A stretch of 64,000 nt of DNA from Clostridium intestinale DSM 6191 (GTDB taxonomy: Bacteria; Bacillota; Clostridia; Clostridiales; Clostridiaceae), in the NCBI RefSeq assembly GCF_900130055.1, contig NZ_FQXU01000003.1, positions 399,627 through 463,626 of the forward strand. The letters run 5' to 3'. Within the stretch, counting starts at the first letter, position 1; every line of letters starts with the position of its first letter. The translations under genes were made by a program, and so were the position numbers. Below the pieces are notes generated by a model, which was given only the letters and a program-made list of their open reading frames with translations, was not told the origin of the DNA and did no database searches. Shown piece after piece: positions 8,503 to 16,034 of the stretch.

Positions 8503-9054
8503 CTAACGATTAACTAGATCACTAATCTTATTTATTGTTTTCCAATTACGTGTAGTTAAAGTGTTATCTAATTTACCTAGGTTATTCCCAAGTTTTGAAT
8601 TTCTTATGCTGTCATGAAATAATAAATACACGTCTCTGCCTATTATTTTATATTTATCCTCACCAGTTTCATAAACACTGAATTTATCAATATTTTCTGC
8701 TAAAGGTTTTTGTTTTAGAAATGCTACATACAGTACCTCGCTAGAAGTATTTCCTTGAGCTTCTAATATTTCTTTTTCTGAGAATGGACAATTCTTTATA
8801 AGGTTATTAAGTTCTTCTTCACTTCGTAATATTACTGAAACTTTAAAACCCACATCTGTATGTATTTTTTCTTCAATTATATTAATAAGGACACTTTCAC
8901 TTTTATCTGAAGAAAACAATACATTACCACTTTGAATATAGGTTTTTACATTTTGAAAGCCTATATCTTCAAAAATTGTTTTTAGCTGTGCCATTTTGAT
9001 TATGTTTTTTCCACCAACATTTATTCCTCTAAGTAGTGCTATATAATTCATCAT
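8503..9054 (-). CDS. DUF1697 family protein
   Basis: The N-terminus YIALLRGINVGGKNIIKM and the following NVKTYIQSGNVLFSS are the hallmark of DUF1697 (about 180 residues, ferredoxin-like fold, function unknown). Two ATGs stand in tandem; the second gives better spacing from AAAGGAG. It is the first gene of a two-gene operon with the GNAT gene. Its promoter carries stacked palindromes that look like a TetR-type operator, so the operon is probably repressed until a ligand is present. Confidence 0.85.
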   Translation of the reverse strand: MMNYIALLRGINVGGKNIIKMAQLKTIFEDIGFQNVKTYIQSGNVLFSSDKSESVLINIIEEKIHTDVGFKVSVILRSEEELNNLIKNCPFSEKEILEAQGNTSSEVLYVAFLKQKPLAENIDKFSVYETGEDKYKIIGRDVYLLFHDSIRNSKLGNNLGKLDNTLTTRNWKTINKISDLVNR

Positions 9055-9085
9055 AAAACTCCTTTACCTAAATTACTTGACCTGA

Positions 9086-9132
9086 CAACCGGTTGACCGG
9101 TCAACTGGTCAACCGATCATTATAATATTATA
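9086..9132 (-). promoter_or_regulatory. promoter with stacked palindromic operator
   Basis: On the minus strand, overlapping TATAAT boxes (9127-9132, 9119-9124) are followed at once by nested dyads. These include the perfect palindromes GTTGACCGGTCAAC (9092-9105) and CAACCGGTTG (9086-9095), and the pair GGTTGACC/GGTCAACC (9091-9098, 9107-9114). The dyads cover the likely transcription start, the usual place for a repressor. The pattern suits a TetR-family regulator; none is encoded in the window. Confidence 0.65.
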
Positions 9133-9152
9133 ATAACCGATTTTAGCTAAAT

Positions 9153-9196
9153 AAAAAAACTAAAGCATTAATTAAATTAATAACTTTAGTTTTTTT
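9153..9196 (-). terminator. terminator of the amino-acid ABC operon
   Basis: A perfect 13-base stem (AAAAAAACTAAAG and its complement) ends in a T-run on the minus strand, just below the stop of the ATPase gene. Confidence 0.8.
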
Positions 9197-9203
9197 AGCT
9201 TTA

Positions 9204-9944
9204 TTATGCAATTGAATTAGCATTAATAACTTTATCTAAAAATTCTTTGCATCTATCACTAGTTGGTGCTGTAAATATTGTATCTGGTTCGCCTTCTTCT
9301 AATATATATCCGTGATCCATAAATACTACTCTATCAGCAACATCCCTTGCAAAGCCCATTTCGTGAGTAACTATTACCATAGTCATTCCCTCTTTAGCTA
9401 AGTCCTTCATAACTTTAAGAACCTCTCCAACCATTTCAGGATCTAATGCTGATGTTGGTTCATCAAATAACATTATTTTAGGATTCATTTCTAAAGCTCT
9501 AGCTATAGCTACTCTTTGTTTTTGTCCACCAGATAAAGTGTCTGGATAAACATCTTTTTTATCCTTTAATCCAACCTTATCTAATAAATCAATAGCTTTT
9601 TTTGTTGCTTCTGCTTTGTTCATTTTCTTTAACTCAACTGGAGCTAAAATCATATTTTGTAATACTGTTAGATGAGGGAATAGATTGAAATGTTGAAAAA
9701 CCATTCCTATGTTTTGTCTAAGTTTATCTATGCTTTTGTTGTTTACTAGTTCTTCTCCTAAGATAGATATACTTCCAGCTTGGATTTCCTCTAATCTATT
9801 TAAACATCTTAAAAGAGTACTTTTACCTGAACCAGACGGACCTATTATACATACAACTTCTCCTTCTGTAATTTCAAGTGATATATCTTTTAATACCTCA
9901 AGTTTACCATATCTTTTCTTCACATTAGATGCTTTTATGACCAC
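9204..9944 (-). CDS. polar amino-acid ABC transporter, ATP-binding protein (GlnQ-like)
   Basis: The 246-residue ATPase has Walker [10 protein letters not shown] (34-42), the Q-loop near VFQHFNLFP, the signature LSGGQKQR, Walker [15 protein letters not shown] and the switch His in [19 protein letters not shown] and EEGEPDTIF are typical of the polar amino-acid (PAAT) subfamily. It is the last gene of a GntR-asparaginase-SBP-permease-ATPase operon and overlaps the permease gene by 20 bases. It should power amino-acid import, most likely asparagine, aspartate or a related amide. Confidence 0.9.
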   Translation of the reverse strand: MVIKASNVKKRYGKLEVLKDISLEITEGEVVCIIGPSGSGKSTLLRCLNRLEEIQAGSISILGEELVNNKSIDKLRQNIGMVFQHFNLFPHLTVLQNMILAPVELKKMNKAEATKKAIDLLDKVGLKDKKDVYPDTLSGGQKQRVAIARALEMNPKIMLFDEPTSALDPEMVGEVLKVMKDLAKEGMTMVIVTHEMGFARDVADRVVFMDHGYILEEGEPDTIFTAPTSDRCKEFLDKVINANSIA

Positions 9945-10590
9945 GATGAAGTCTCCTTTCTATATACTTAGATAATAAAGTAAGTAACGTAATTAAAACT
10001 AAATACATTAGTGCAACAGCAGCATATGTTTCAAGTGGTTTAAAGTTTCTAGCAACTATTATTTGTCCACTAGCTGTAAGTTCACGTATACTTATTACTG
10101 ATAAAATAGATGTATCCTTAATTGTTATTATAAATTGATTTATAATAGAAGGAATCATTATTTTAACAGCTTGTGGTAGTATAACCTTTTGCATAGTTTT
10201 AAAATAACCAAGTCCTAAGCTTCTAGAAGCCTCCATTTGTCCAACATCGATAGCTTGTATACCTGCTCTAAAAATCTCAGACATATATGCACTAGCATTT
10301 AATGTAATTGCAATAATAGCACATACCATTGGGTCTGATCTTTGCGCGATTATTGGTGCTATACCAAAGTATATGAAATAGGCTTGAACCATTAGTGGGG
10401 TTCCTCTTATTATGTAGATGTATACTGTTGATATTGCATTTAATATCTTTGATTTACTTATTGTAAAAATTCCTAAAATAATTCCTAATATAAATGCAAG
10501 TATCAAAGATATTATAGATATTCTAATTGTAACTAAAATACCTGTAGTTAAGCTTGGCAAACTTTCTTTTAGTATTTCCAAAAGCTGCAT
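9925..10590 (-). CDS. polar amino-acid ABC transporter, permease
   Basis: This is a 221-residue HisM/GlnP-type permease with about five membrane helices. It carries the family signature [18 protein letters not shown] near 58-75 and the EAA loop [22 protein letters not shown] (about 131-152) that contacts the ATPase. A single permease gene suggests a homodimer. The end of the gene overlaps the ATPase start. Upstream, an intercistronic hairpin separates it from the binding-protein gene. Confidence 0.9.
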   Translation of the reverse strand: MQLLEILKESLPSLTTGILVTIRISIISLILAFILGIILGIFTISKSKILNAISTVYIYIIRGTPLMVQAYFIYFGIAPIIAQRSDPMVCAIIAITLNASAYMSEIFRAGIQAIDVGQMEASRSLGLGYFKTMQKVILPQAVKIMIPSIINQFIITIKDTSILSVISIRELTASGQIIVARNFKPLETYAAVALMYLVLITLLTLLSKYIERRLHRGHKSI

Positions 10591-10619
10591 ATTTTCCTCT
10601 CCTTACTAAAATAATAATT

Positions 10620-10657
10620 AATGATAAAGAATGAATTCAAATCCATTCCCTATCATT
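10620..10657 (-). terminator. intercistronic hairpin (attenuator or stabiliser)
   Basis: The imperfect stem AATGATAAAGAATG/CATTCCCTATCATT sits between the binding-protein and permease genes with no strong T-run. Hairpins here commonly raise binding-protein mRNA over permease mRNA. Confidence 0.5.
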
Positions 10658-10668
10658 ATCAAAAATAA

Positions 10669-11445
10669 TTATTTTCCTATATATTGACCAACGATTTTAT
10701 CATATTCGCCATTTTCTTTTAACTTTTTAAGTCCATCATTGAATTTCTTAAGTAATTCTGCATTTTTACCCTTGTTTACTGCAAAACCATAATCAACTGA
10801 TGATAATTTATCTCCAGCGATCTTTAATTTAGAAGATCCATCTACTTTTATTTTGTAAGCTATAACTGGGTAGTCTTCTAATAAGAAGTCAGAGTTTCCA
10901 TTTTCAACATCTAAGAACATTGTTGGAGAATCATCAAAATAGTTAAGTTTTAAACTATATTTTGATTGATTATCTTCTGCAAATTGAGATCCTGCTGTAC
11001 CTTTTTTAATTGCAGCTGACTTACCATTTAAGTCATTTAGTCCATTTAATGAAGCATTTTTAGCATTTGCAACTATTGATAATCCTGACTCAAAATATCC
11101 TTCAGAAAAATCTAAAGCTTTCTTTCTCTCTTCTGTTATGCTCATTCCAGCAATAGCTCCATCTAATTGGTTAGATGTAAGACCTGGGATTATTGCACTA
11201 AAGTCCATTGGCTTTAATTCATATTCAAAACATTCTGCTTTAGCTATAGCTTCTAAAAGTTCTACGTCTATACCTTTGTATTTTCCGCTTTCTTCAAAAG
11301 AAAATGGTGCGTATTTTGAATCACAAGCAATTATGTATTTTTTACTTGCATCCTCCTTAGAAGCATCTGCTTTTTGACATCCAGCTAATACACCAAAAGC
11401 CATAACAGCTGATAGTACTAGCCCTATTATTGATTTCTTTTTCAT
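10669..11445 (-). CDS. amino-acid ABC transporter substrate-binding lipoprotein
   Basis: The start MKKKSIIG is chosen because AAAGGGGA lies 7 bases upstream and it opens a lipoprotein signal peptide with lipobox VLAGC (Cys at 23). The mature part is a SBP_bac_3 protein: KYAPFSFEESGKYKGIDVEL, AGMSITEERKKALDFSEGY and DSPTMFLDVENG are typical. It would be anchored outside the membrane and deliver a polar amino acid to the permease. Neighbouring asparaginase suggests asparagine, though family members also bind glutamine, histidine or cystine. Confidence 0.9.
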   Translation of the reverse strand: MKKKSIIGLVLSAVMAFGVLAGCQKADASKEDASKKYIIACDSKYAPFSFEESGKYKGIDVELLEAIAKAECFEYELKPMDFSAIIPGLTSNQLDGAIAGMSITEERKKALDFSEGYFESGLSIVANAKNASLNGLNDLNGKSAAIKKGTAGSQFAEDNQSKYSLKLNYFDDSPTMFLDVENGNSDFLLEDYPVIAYKIKVDGSSKLKIAGDKLSSVDYGFAVNKGKNAELLKKFNDGLKKLKENGEYDKIVGQYIGK

Positions 11446-11527
11446 TTTTATATCCCCTTTCATATCTAAAAAATATAATAAAATAAAATTGATATACATT
11501 ATTAGTTTGTAATTTATTTAAATTTTA

Positions 11528-12517
11528 TTAAATACTAATTTCACCTGATAAGTTTTTCTGCATGATTTTTTGAATTTCTTCATACTTTTCAGTTTGGCCA
11601 AGAGCCCACATAAGCTTTGTGACAGCTGCTTCAGTAGTCATATCTTTTCCAGAAATAAGGCCTGCTTTTTCAGCCCTAACACCAACATTATAAATATTTA
11701 AATCAGTTCCATCGTAAAGACATTGACTAACTACAATAACAGGTATTTTATGAACACATGTCATAGTTTGAAATTTTTCTAGTAAGTCTGTGTATTCAGA
11801 AGGAATTCCACCAAGTCCAAAAGCTTCTACAACTACTCCTTTGTAAGACTGACTAACTATGTAATCAACTATAGATGGTTTTATACCAGGTATTACTTTT
11901 AGCAAAAAAACTTCATCGCATACTTTTGGAGAAAACACTAACTTATCAGAATTTTCATCATTTTGTTCTAAAACAACTTTACCATCTTGGAACTTTCCAA
12001 GGTAAGGATAATTGCAGCTTACAAAAGCATCCTCACTAATAGAGTGTATTTTAAATGCTCTAGTTCCCTTTATAATCCTTCCATTAAATACAAGACAAAT
12101 TCCTTTGAAATCAGAAGTTGCTACTTGAAAGGATTGGAATAGATTAATTACACCATCACTACCCTCAGCATCTATAGGTAATTGTGAACCTGTAAATACA
12201 ACTGGTTTATTTAAGTTTCTAAGCATATAAGAAACTATAGATGTTGTATATGACATAGTATCAGTACCGTGAGTTATTACAATACCATCAAAATTATCTA
12301 AACCGTCATGTATAGCATTAGCTATAACCAACCAATCAGATGAAGACATGTTTGAACTGTCAATATTTAATATAGGTTTTACAGTTATTTCACATAAGGT
12401 TTTAACTTGAGGAATCTTCTCTACTAGCCATTCTCCACTTAAGCCTGGCACAAGACCTTTATCGGTTTTTACAGAAGCTATTGTTCCTCCTGTTGTTAAT
12501 AAAAGTATCTTTTTCAT
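11528..12517 (-). CDS. ansA: type I L-asparaginase
   Basis: The 329-residue enzyme hydrolyses L-asparagine to aspartate and ammonia. The two catalytic threonine motifs are present: TTGGTIAS (nucleophile Thr12) and THGTDTMS (82-89, Thr85-Asp86). The length and the KTRAFKIHS-like segment (here GTRAFKIHS, about 154) fit cytoplasmic type I enzymes, and there is no signal peptide. It starts 9 bases after the GntR-family regulator and precedes the ABC transporter genes, forming an asparagine sensing, uptake and deamidation unit. Confidence 0.9.
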   Translation of the reverse strand: MKKILLLTTGGTIASVKTDKGLVPGLSGEWLVEKIPQVKTLCEITVKPILNIDSSNMSSSDWLVIANAIHDGLDNFDGIVITHGTDTMSYTTSIVSYMLRNLNKPVVFTGSQLPIDAEGSDGVINLFQSFQVATSDFKGICLVFNGRIIKGTRAFKIHSISEDAFVSCNYPYLGKFQDGKVVLEQNDENSDKLVFSPKVCDEVFLLKVIPGIKPSIVDYIVSQSYKGVVVEAFGLGGIPSEYTDLLEKFQTMTCVHKIPVIVVSQCLYDGTDLNIYNVGVRAEKAGLISGKDMTTEAAVTKLMWALGQTEKYEEIQKIMQKNLSGEISI

Positions 12518-12526
12518 TTTGTCCTC

Positions 12527-13174
12527 CTAAATAGCGCTTTGACTACTATAAACTCTATTTTCTAAATGTGAAATATGTTTATATATAAGCTCTTCCGCTC
12601 TTTTACTGTCTCTATCAATCAAAGCTTTAGCTATACTTATATGTTCTTCAATTTCATCTTTATATATTAAATGTTGACTATCTATAATAAGAATTCTCGA
12701 AAGATTCTCCATAATATTTTTAAACATTTCAGTAAATAAAGAATTATGTGTGGCTTTTATTATAGACATATGAAAACTGTCATTTAAGGAATTAAAGTCA
12801 CTGAAGTTGTCCTTTTTATGTATATCGGGAAAATTCATAGCAAGTTGTAAAATTTTGTTTAATTCTGCTTCAGTTGCAGTTTTAGAAACCAAATGCACTG
12901 CTGCTTTTTCAAAAATTAATCTCATTTGAAAACATTCTTTGATATTAGTGTTTGTTACTGGTTTCACTAAATACCCTTTTCTAGGTAATGAAGTAAGATA
13001 ACCTTCTATTTCTAATGCTCCAAGTGCATCTCTAACTGGTGTTTTACTAACATTATATTTGTTTGCAAGTTCAGCAAGAGTTAAAAAGTCTCCATCCTTT
13101 ATTTTTAATCCTAATATATCGGACTTAATTTTGTCATAAATATCTTTTGCAAATGATTTATCAACTTGTACCAA
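12527..13174 (-). CDS. GntR/FadR-family (FCD) transcriptional regulator
   Basis: The N-terminal winged helix-turn-helix (about 10-75) has the GntR pattern LAELANKYNVSKTPVRDALGALEIEGYL. The C-terminal FCD helical ligand domain carries the histidine/aspartate metal-type positions (FHMSIIKATHN, near 125-135, and HISIAKALID). The start is a TTG, fixed by AAGGAGGG seven bases ahead; no ATG is available nearby. It is first in the operon with ansA and the ABC transporter and so is probably its own and their regulator. The palindrome CTGATATATCAG upstream is a likely operator. Confidence 0.85.
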   Translation of the reverse strand: MVQVDKSFAKDIYDKIKSDILGLKIKDGDFLTLAELANKYNVSKTPVRDALGALEIEGYLTSLPRKGYLVKPVTNTNIKECFQMRLIFEKAAVHLVSKTATEAELNKILQLAMNFPDIHKKDNFSDFNSLNDSFHMSIIKATHNSLFTEMFKNIMENLSRILIIDSQHLIYKDEIEEHISIAKALIDRDSKRAEELIYKHISHLENRVYSSQSAI

Positions 13175-13203
13175 AAATTTCCCTCCTTTTCACTGAAATC
13201 CCA

Positions 13204-13215
13204 CTGATATATCAG
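13204..13215 (-). promoter_or_regulatory. candidate GntR operator
   Basis: The perfect 12-bp palindrome CTGATATATCAG lies 29 bases upstream of the regulator's TTG start, just ahead of its ribosome site. Autoregulation by the GntR protein is the simplest reading; this is inference. Confidence 0.4.
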
Positions 13216-13222
13216 CAAATGT

Positions 13223-13320
13223 AAATAAAAAAATCGTCAAGGCGATTATGAGCCGTCGATTTTTTTTGCGCATCTGCCTTTCCAAACGCATGTGAGGAAA
13301 ACTGGCAGGCGTTCAATTTT
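13223..13320. other. GC-richer structured segment with a shared 19-base word
   Basis: An outer stem AAAAAAATCG/CGATTTTTTT encloses CAAGGCGATTATGAGCCGT (13238-13256), which recurs at 57491-57509 on the other strand. A second hairpin follows, with CTGCC-TTTCC pairing to GGAAA-ACT-GGCAG. The base composition differs from the AT-rich surroundings. It could be a small structured RNA, a terminator pair, or the end of a decayed mobile element. I cannot decide among these. Confidence 0.4.
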
Positions 13321-13324
13321 CTTG

Positions 13325-13430
13325 TTTTTTTATTCTTTAGAAGTTTGAATCAAAATACAGAAGTTTAATAAAACACACAAGATCATTTCTATAGAAATAA
13401 TGTATATTAATTCCCTAAAGAATAAAAAAA
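13325..13430. repeat. 106-bp element framed by 16-bp perfect inverted repeats
   Basis: TTTTTTTATTCTTTAG at 13325-13340 is the exact complement of 13415-13430, with 74 AT-rich bases between. It has no gene. It may be a miniature inverted-repeat remnant or two halves of facing terminators. The rest of 13431-13675 contains a 15-base direct repeat (TTTTTGCAAGAATTT at 13606 and 13627) and no gene. Confidence 0.4.
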
Positions 13431-13471
13431 AGCAAAGAAGTCTTACGATGTTTAAAGCTTCATTGCTTTCA
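13421..13471 (-). terminator. probable terminator of the amidotransferase operon
   Basis: On the minus strand, an imperfect hairpin (AGCAATGAAGCTT ... AGACTTCTTTGCT) is followed by eight Ts. Confidence 0.55.
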
Positions 13472-13675
13472 CTTACTAAAGTATATTTTAAAAATTACTG
13501 ATTGTCAAGTTTTTATCTTAAAATAATCAATTCGTATACTATACTTCTGTAATTGATGATAATTTAATAATTAAATCTATATTGAGTAAAATAATTGGCA
13601 ATTCGTTTTTGCAAGAATTTATTTCTTTTTTGCAAGAATTTGAAGCTGTAGCATTCATTTTGCTATTTCTTGATC

Positions 13676-14013
13676 CTAGATTCCCGCATTATCTATAATA
13701 TTTTCATTATCCTTAACCTGACATCTTCTAGAAAAAAGAAACTCATTTACAGCATATAGAAATCCAAAGAGTATTGAAAAGTTTAAATCACTTAAATCTA
13801 ACCAATCTTTTATTGCAACAGAGGTAAATATAACTATAGAAATAAAGATTATATAGAGTTTATTCTTAATCCTTTTAGACCAATACTTTTTTGTATTGGT
13901 CTAAAAGGATTAAGAATCATCTTGTTAAGTACACCAAAAATAAAGCTAAATAATAACATAAAGATTGTAGCAATTCCAAGTACTTTAATAAAATCGATAA
14001 TTTCTCTATTCAT
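13676..14013 (-). pseudogene. small membrane protein gene broken by a 25-bp inverted repeat
   Basis: The gene starts at ATG 14013, overlapping the upstream amidotransferase stop by 8 bases (translational coupling). It reads MNREIIDFIKVLGIATIF... through one hydrophobic helix, then runs into a perfect hairpin and stops at 13849 (54 residues). In another frame, from the hairpin's second arm, the sequence continues as a plausible membrane protein (KRIKNKLYIIFISIVIFTSV ...) to a TAG at 13676. The original product was therefore about 105 residues with two or three helices. The break is most simply an inverted duplication at the hairpin. No function is recognised. Confidence 0.6.
13862..13917. repeat. 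perfect 25-bp inverted repeat inside the broken gene
   Basis: The arms 13862-13886 and 13893-13917 are exact complements around a six-T loop. On the coding strand the second arm is in frame with the downstream membrane segment, while the first arm is not, which suggests the first arm is a copy-back duplication of the second. Confidence 0.8.
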
Positions 14014-14731
14014 TTATATTTGTCTCCTTAAATTTCACAACTGCTTTTAAATATTCTATTATAAGTTTATGAGGATTCTCTGGAGTTGAGCTTAATTGTG
14101 GTTGAAACAAAGTAGCTACATAAAATTTCATATTAGGAAGTTCAAGTATTCTTGCCTCTCCCAAAAGGTCTTTTCCAACTATTTCAAACCCATCTTTATG
14201 TAAGCGTTTCTCATATTCAGGATTAACTCCAAAATTGCAGTTATATCTTTCTTCAATCTCTTCTTGTTTATAGTAATTATATAAATTTGAGGTTTTATCT
14301 ATTAAAATTTTACTGGTTTCTCCAAGCAAAGAACATGATAAGGGAGTAATAAATATGCTTTTTTCCTCATCATTTTTTAAATCACCTAAGTCTAGTTTAT
14401 TAACAAGGTATTCTATAACAGCATGTTGAAAACCGCCACAAGTACCTATAAAGGGATAGTTATTTTCTCTTGCAAATTTTATTCCATTTAGCGCTCCCTT
14501 AAGGCTATTGTACGGGCTTCCAGGTGCACAAAATAATCCATTGAATTCAATTAGTTGTTTTTCTACATCATTCTCAAGGCTGTCAGTAGATATCCATTTA
14601 ATTTCTACATGCACATTTAAGGATTTACCGCAATGAACTAAAGCTTCGCTCGTAGCTATATGTGATATTCTTTCACTATCATAATCACCGATTATTCCTA
14701 TTTTTATTGAGTTTGTTGTTTTTTTATCCAT
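14006..14731 (-). CDS. CTP-synthase C-terminal-like class I amidotransferase homologue
   Basis: The 241-residue protein resembles the glutaminase half of CTP synthase standing alone: IKIGIIGDYDS at the start, FCAPGSPYNSLKGALNGIKFAREN and the nucleophile elbow GTCGGFQHA (Cys98). The C-terminal motif, which in PyrG is HPE with the catalytic His and Glu, reads FQPQLSS here, so Gln210 and Gln212 replace both. The nucleophile is kept but the triad is not, so ordinary glutaminase activity is doubtful. Families of stand-alone CTP-synthase C-terminal homologues exist with unknown function. GGGGGTGGGG precedes the ATG. A small membrane gene, now broken, is coupled downstream. Confidence 0.75.
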   Translation of the reverse strand: MDKKTTNSIKIGIIGDYDSERISHIATSEALVHCGKSLNVHVEIKWISTDSLENDVEKQLIEFNGLFCAPGSPYNSLKGALNGIKFARENNYPFIGTCGGFQHAVIEYLVNKLDLGDLKNDEEKSIFITPLSCSLLGETSKILIDKTSNLYNYYKQEEIEERYNCNFGVNPEYEKRLHKDGFEIVGKDLLGEARILELPNMKFYVATLFQPQLSSTPENPHKLIIEYLKAVVKFKETNINE

Positions 14732-14965
14732 TATATCGCCCCACCCCCATAAATTTTATATAATAATGATATTAGATTAAGGTTTGTAAAAGAAAGGATT
14801 ACTTTGAGATTGGTTTATTAATATGAAGTATATTTGATATAAATTATAACATAATTACCATAATATACACAATATGTTATGGGATTTAATAGAAAAAGCA
14901 TCTAAAATATAAGCAAGTCATATATTAAAGGACTTTATAAATTATTTGAATGGTAGGGGTTAAAA

Positions 14966-15391
14966 ATGAGAATTAGTACATTATTATTAGTTATAGTATC
15001 TATTGTGGCTGTTATTGGAGGAGGATTTCTAAATTTTCAAGAATTTTTAATGGGGAGCCCTGCAAATTATAAAAATTTAATAGTCACTTTTTCCTACTTA
15101 TTGATCTGGATATTTATATTGTTAATAAGCATCAGATTTAAAAATCGTAGTGTATTAAGATATTGCCTGGTATTTGGAATTGGAATGCTAGTACTTTCAC
15201 TTTTAACTATTTATATTAATGTAAGTGGAGCAACAGCAAACTGGGCGTTGATTTTTGTAATATTGCTCTTAGGACAATGGTATGGGATTAATTTTTTTAC
15301 AGGGAGTTTTTTAATTTCATTTATAATATTAGTATTTATATCTCTACTAATGTCTATAATTACTTTTATGTCATTAAAACGTCTTAAATAA
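14966..15391 (+). CDS. four-helix membrane protein, unknown function
   Basis: The 141-residue product has about four hydrophobic helices (roughly 5-24, 38-57, 65-84 and 90-135 in two parts) and no motif that I recognise. GGTAGGGG lies just before the ATG. It converges with the STM3941-like gene with only 7 bases between stops and no terminator, so the two transcripts probably overlap. Confidence 0.55.
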   Translation: MRISTLLLVIVSIVAVIGGGFLNFQEFLMGSPANYKNLIVTFSYLLIWIFILLISIRFKNRSVLRYCLVFGIGMLVLSLLTIYINVSGATANWALIFVILLLGQWYGINFFTGSFLISFIILVFISLLMSIITFMSLKRLK

Positions 15392-15398
15392 ATATATT

Positions 15399-15911
15399 CT
15401 ATGGCTCTAAGTTGTCTTCTAATCTATCATTAATTATTATTAAAACCTCGTCAAGATCCATATCAGAAGTATCTAGATTAATACAGATAACAGGATACTT
15501 CAATTTAAGATTGAATTTTATTATAAACTTTTTAAATGGAGATATATTATTAATAACTTTGTGTAAGTCAATTAAATCTATAGCTAAAAATTTTTGCTTT
15601 AACTTCTCAAATGCATAAACGGATTTAATGTTATTGTAATCAATAAAACCTATACTAGATAAAGTGGCTGTATCAGTAATTCCTTTATTGTCTATTTTTA
15701 ATAAAACTCTTTTGTAAATTACGTTTTTTATTATGAAAGCTAGGACTAGAGGACATAAAAGCAAAATAAGTATCCCAAGTATTAAATTTAGAATCATATT
15801 ATTTACTGTACCATTAAAAAAATACCAAAAACATAAAAAGATATTTATTGTAGCAAAAATTATAGTTTTTATGACTTTTGATAAACTTTCTCTTATTATA
15901 ATTTCATCCAT
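15399..15911 (-). CDS. two-helix membrane protein with PH-like domain (STM3941-like)
   Basis: The start MDEIIIRES is preferred because GGAGAAGAGA lies upstream; the longer frame from 15932 has no ribosome site. Two helices (about 15-60) precede a soluble region with LLKIDNKGITDTATLSSIGFI and a short beta-rich part, resembling the STM3941/bacterial-PH-type arrangement of small membrane proteins. The function is unknown. The assignment to that family is from recalled pattern. Confidence 0.5.
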   Translation of the reverse strand: MDEIIIRESLSKVIKTIIFATINIFLCFWYFFNGTVNNMILNLILGILILLLCPLVLAFIIKNVIYKRVLLKIDNKGITDTATLSSIGFIDYNNIKSVYAFEKLKQKFLAIDLIDLHKVINNISPFKKFIIKFNLKLKYPVICINLDTSDMDLDEVLIIINDRLEDNLEP

Positions 15912-15984
15912 GCTCTCTTCTCCAATTTTCATAAATTATTACAAATATTACAACATCATCTTCATATAATTACCAAATAATAAT

Positions 15985-16014
15985 AAAAAAGCCAGAGAAT
16001 TTACTGGCTTTTTT
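15985..16014 (-). terminator. terminator of the EamA gene
   Basis: The stem AAAAAAGCCAG/CTGGCTTTTTT (15985-15995, 16004-16014) has a T-run on the minus strand below the EamA stop. Confidence 0.8.
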
Positions 16015-16034
16015 ACTATTTAGACTTGTAAGGT

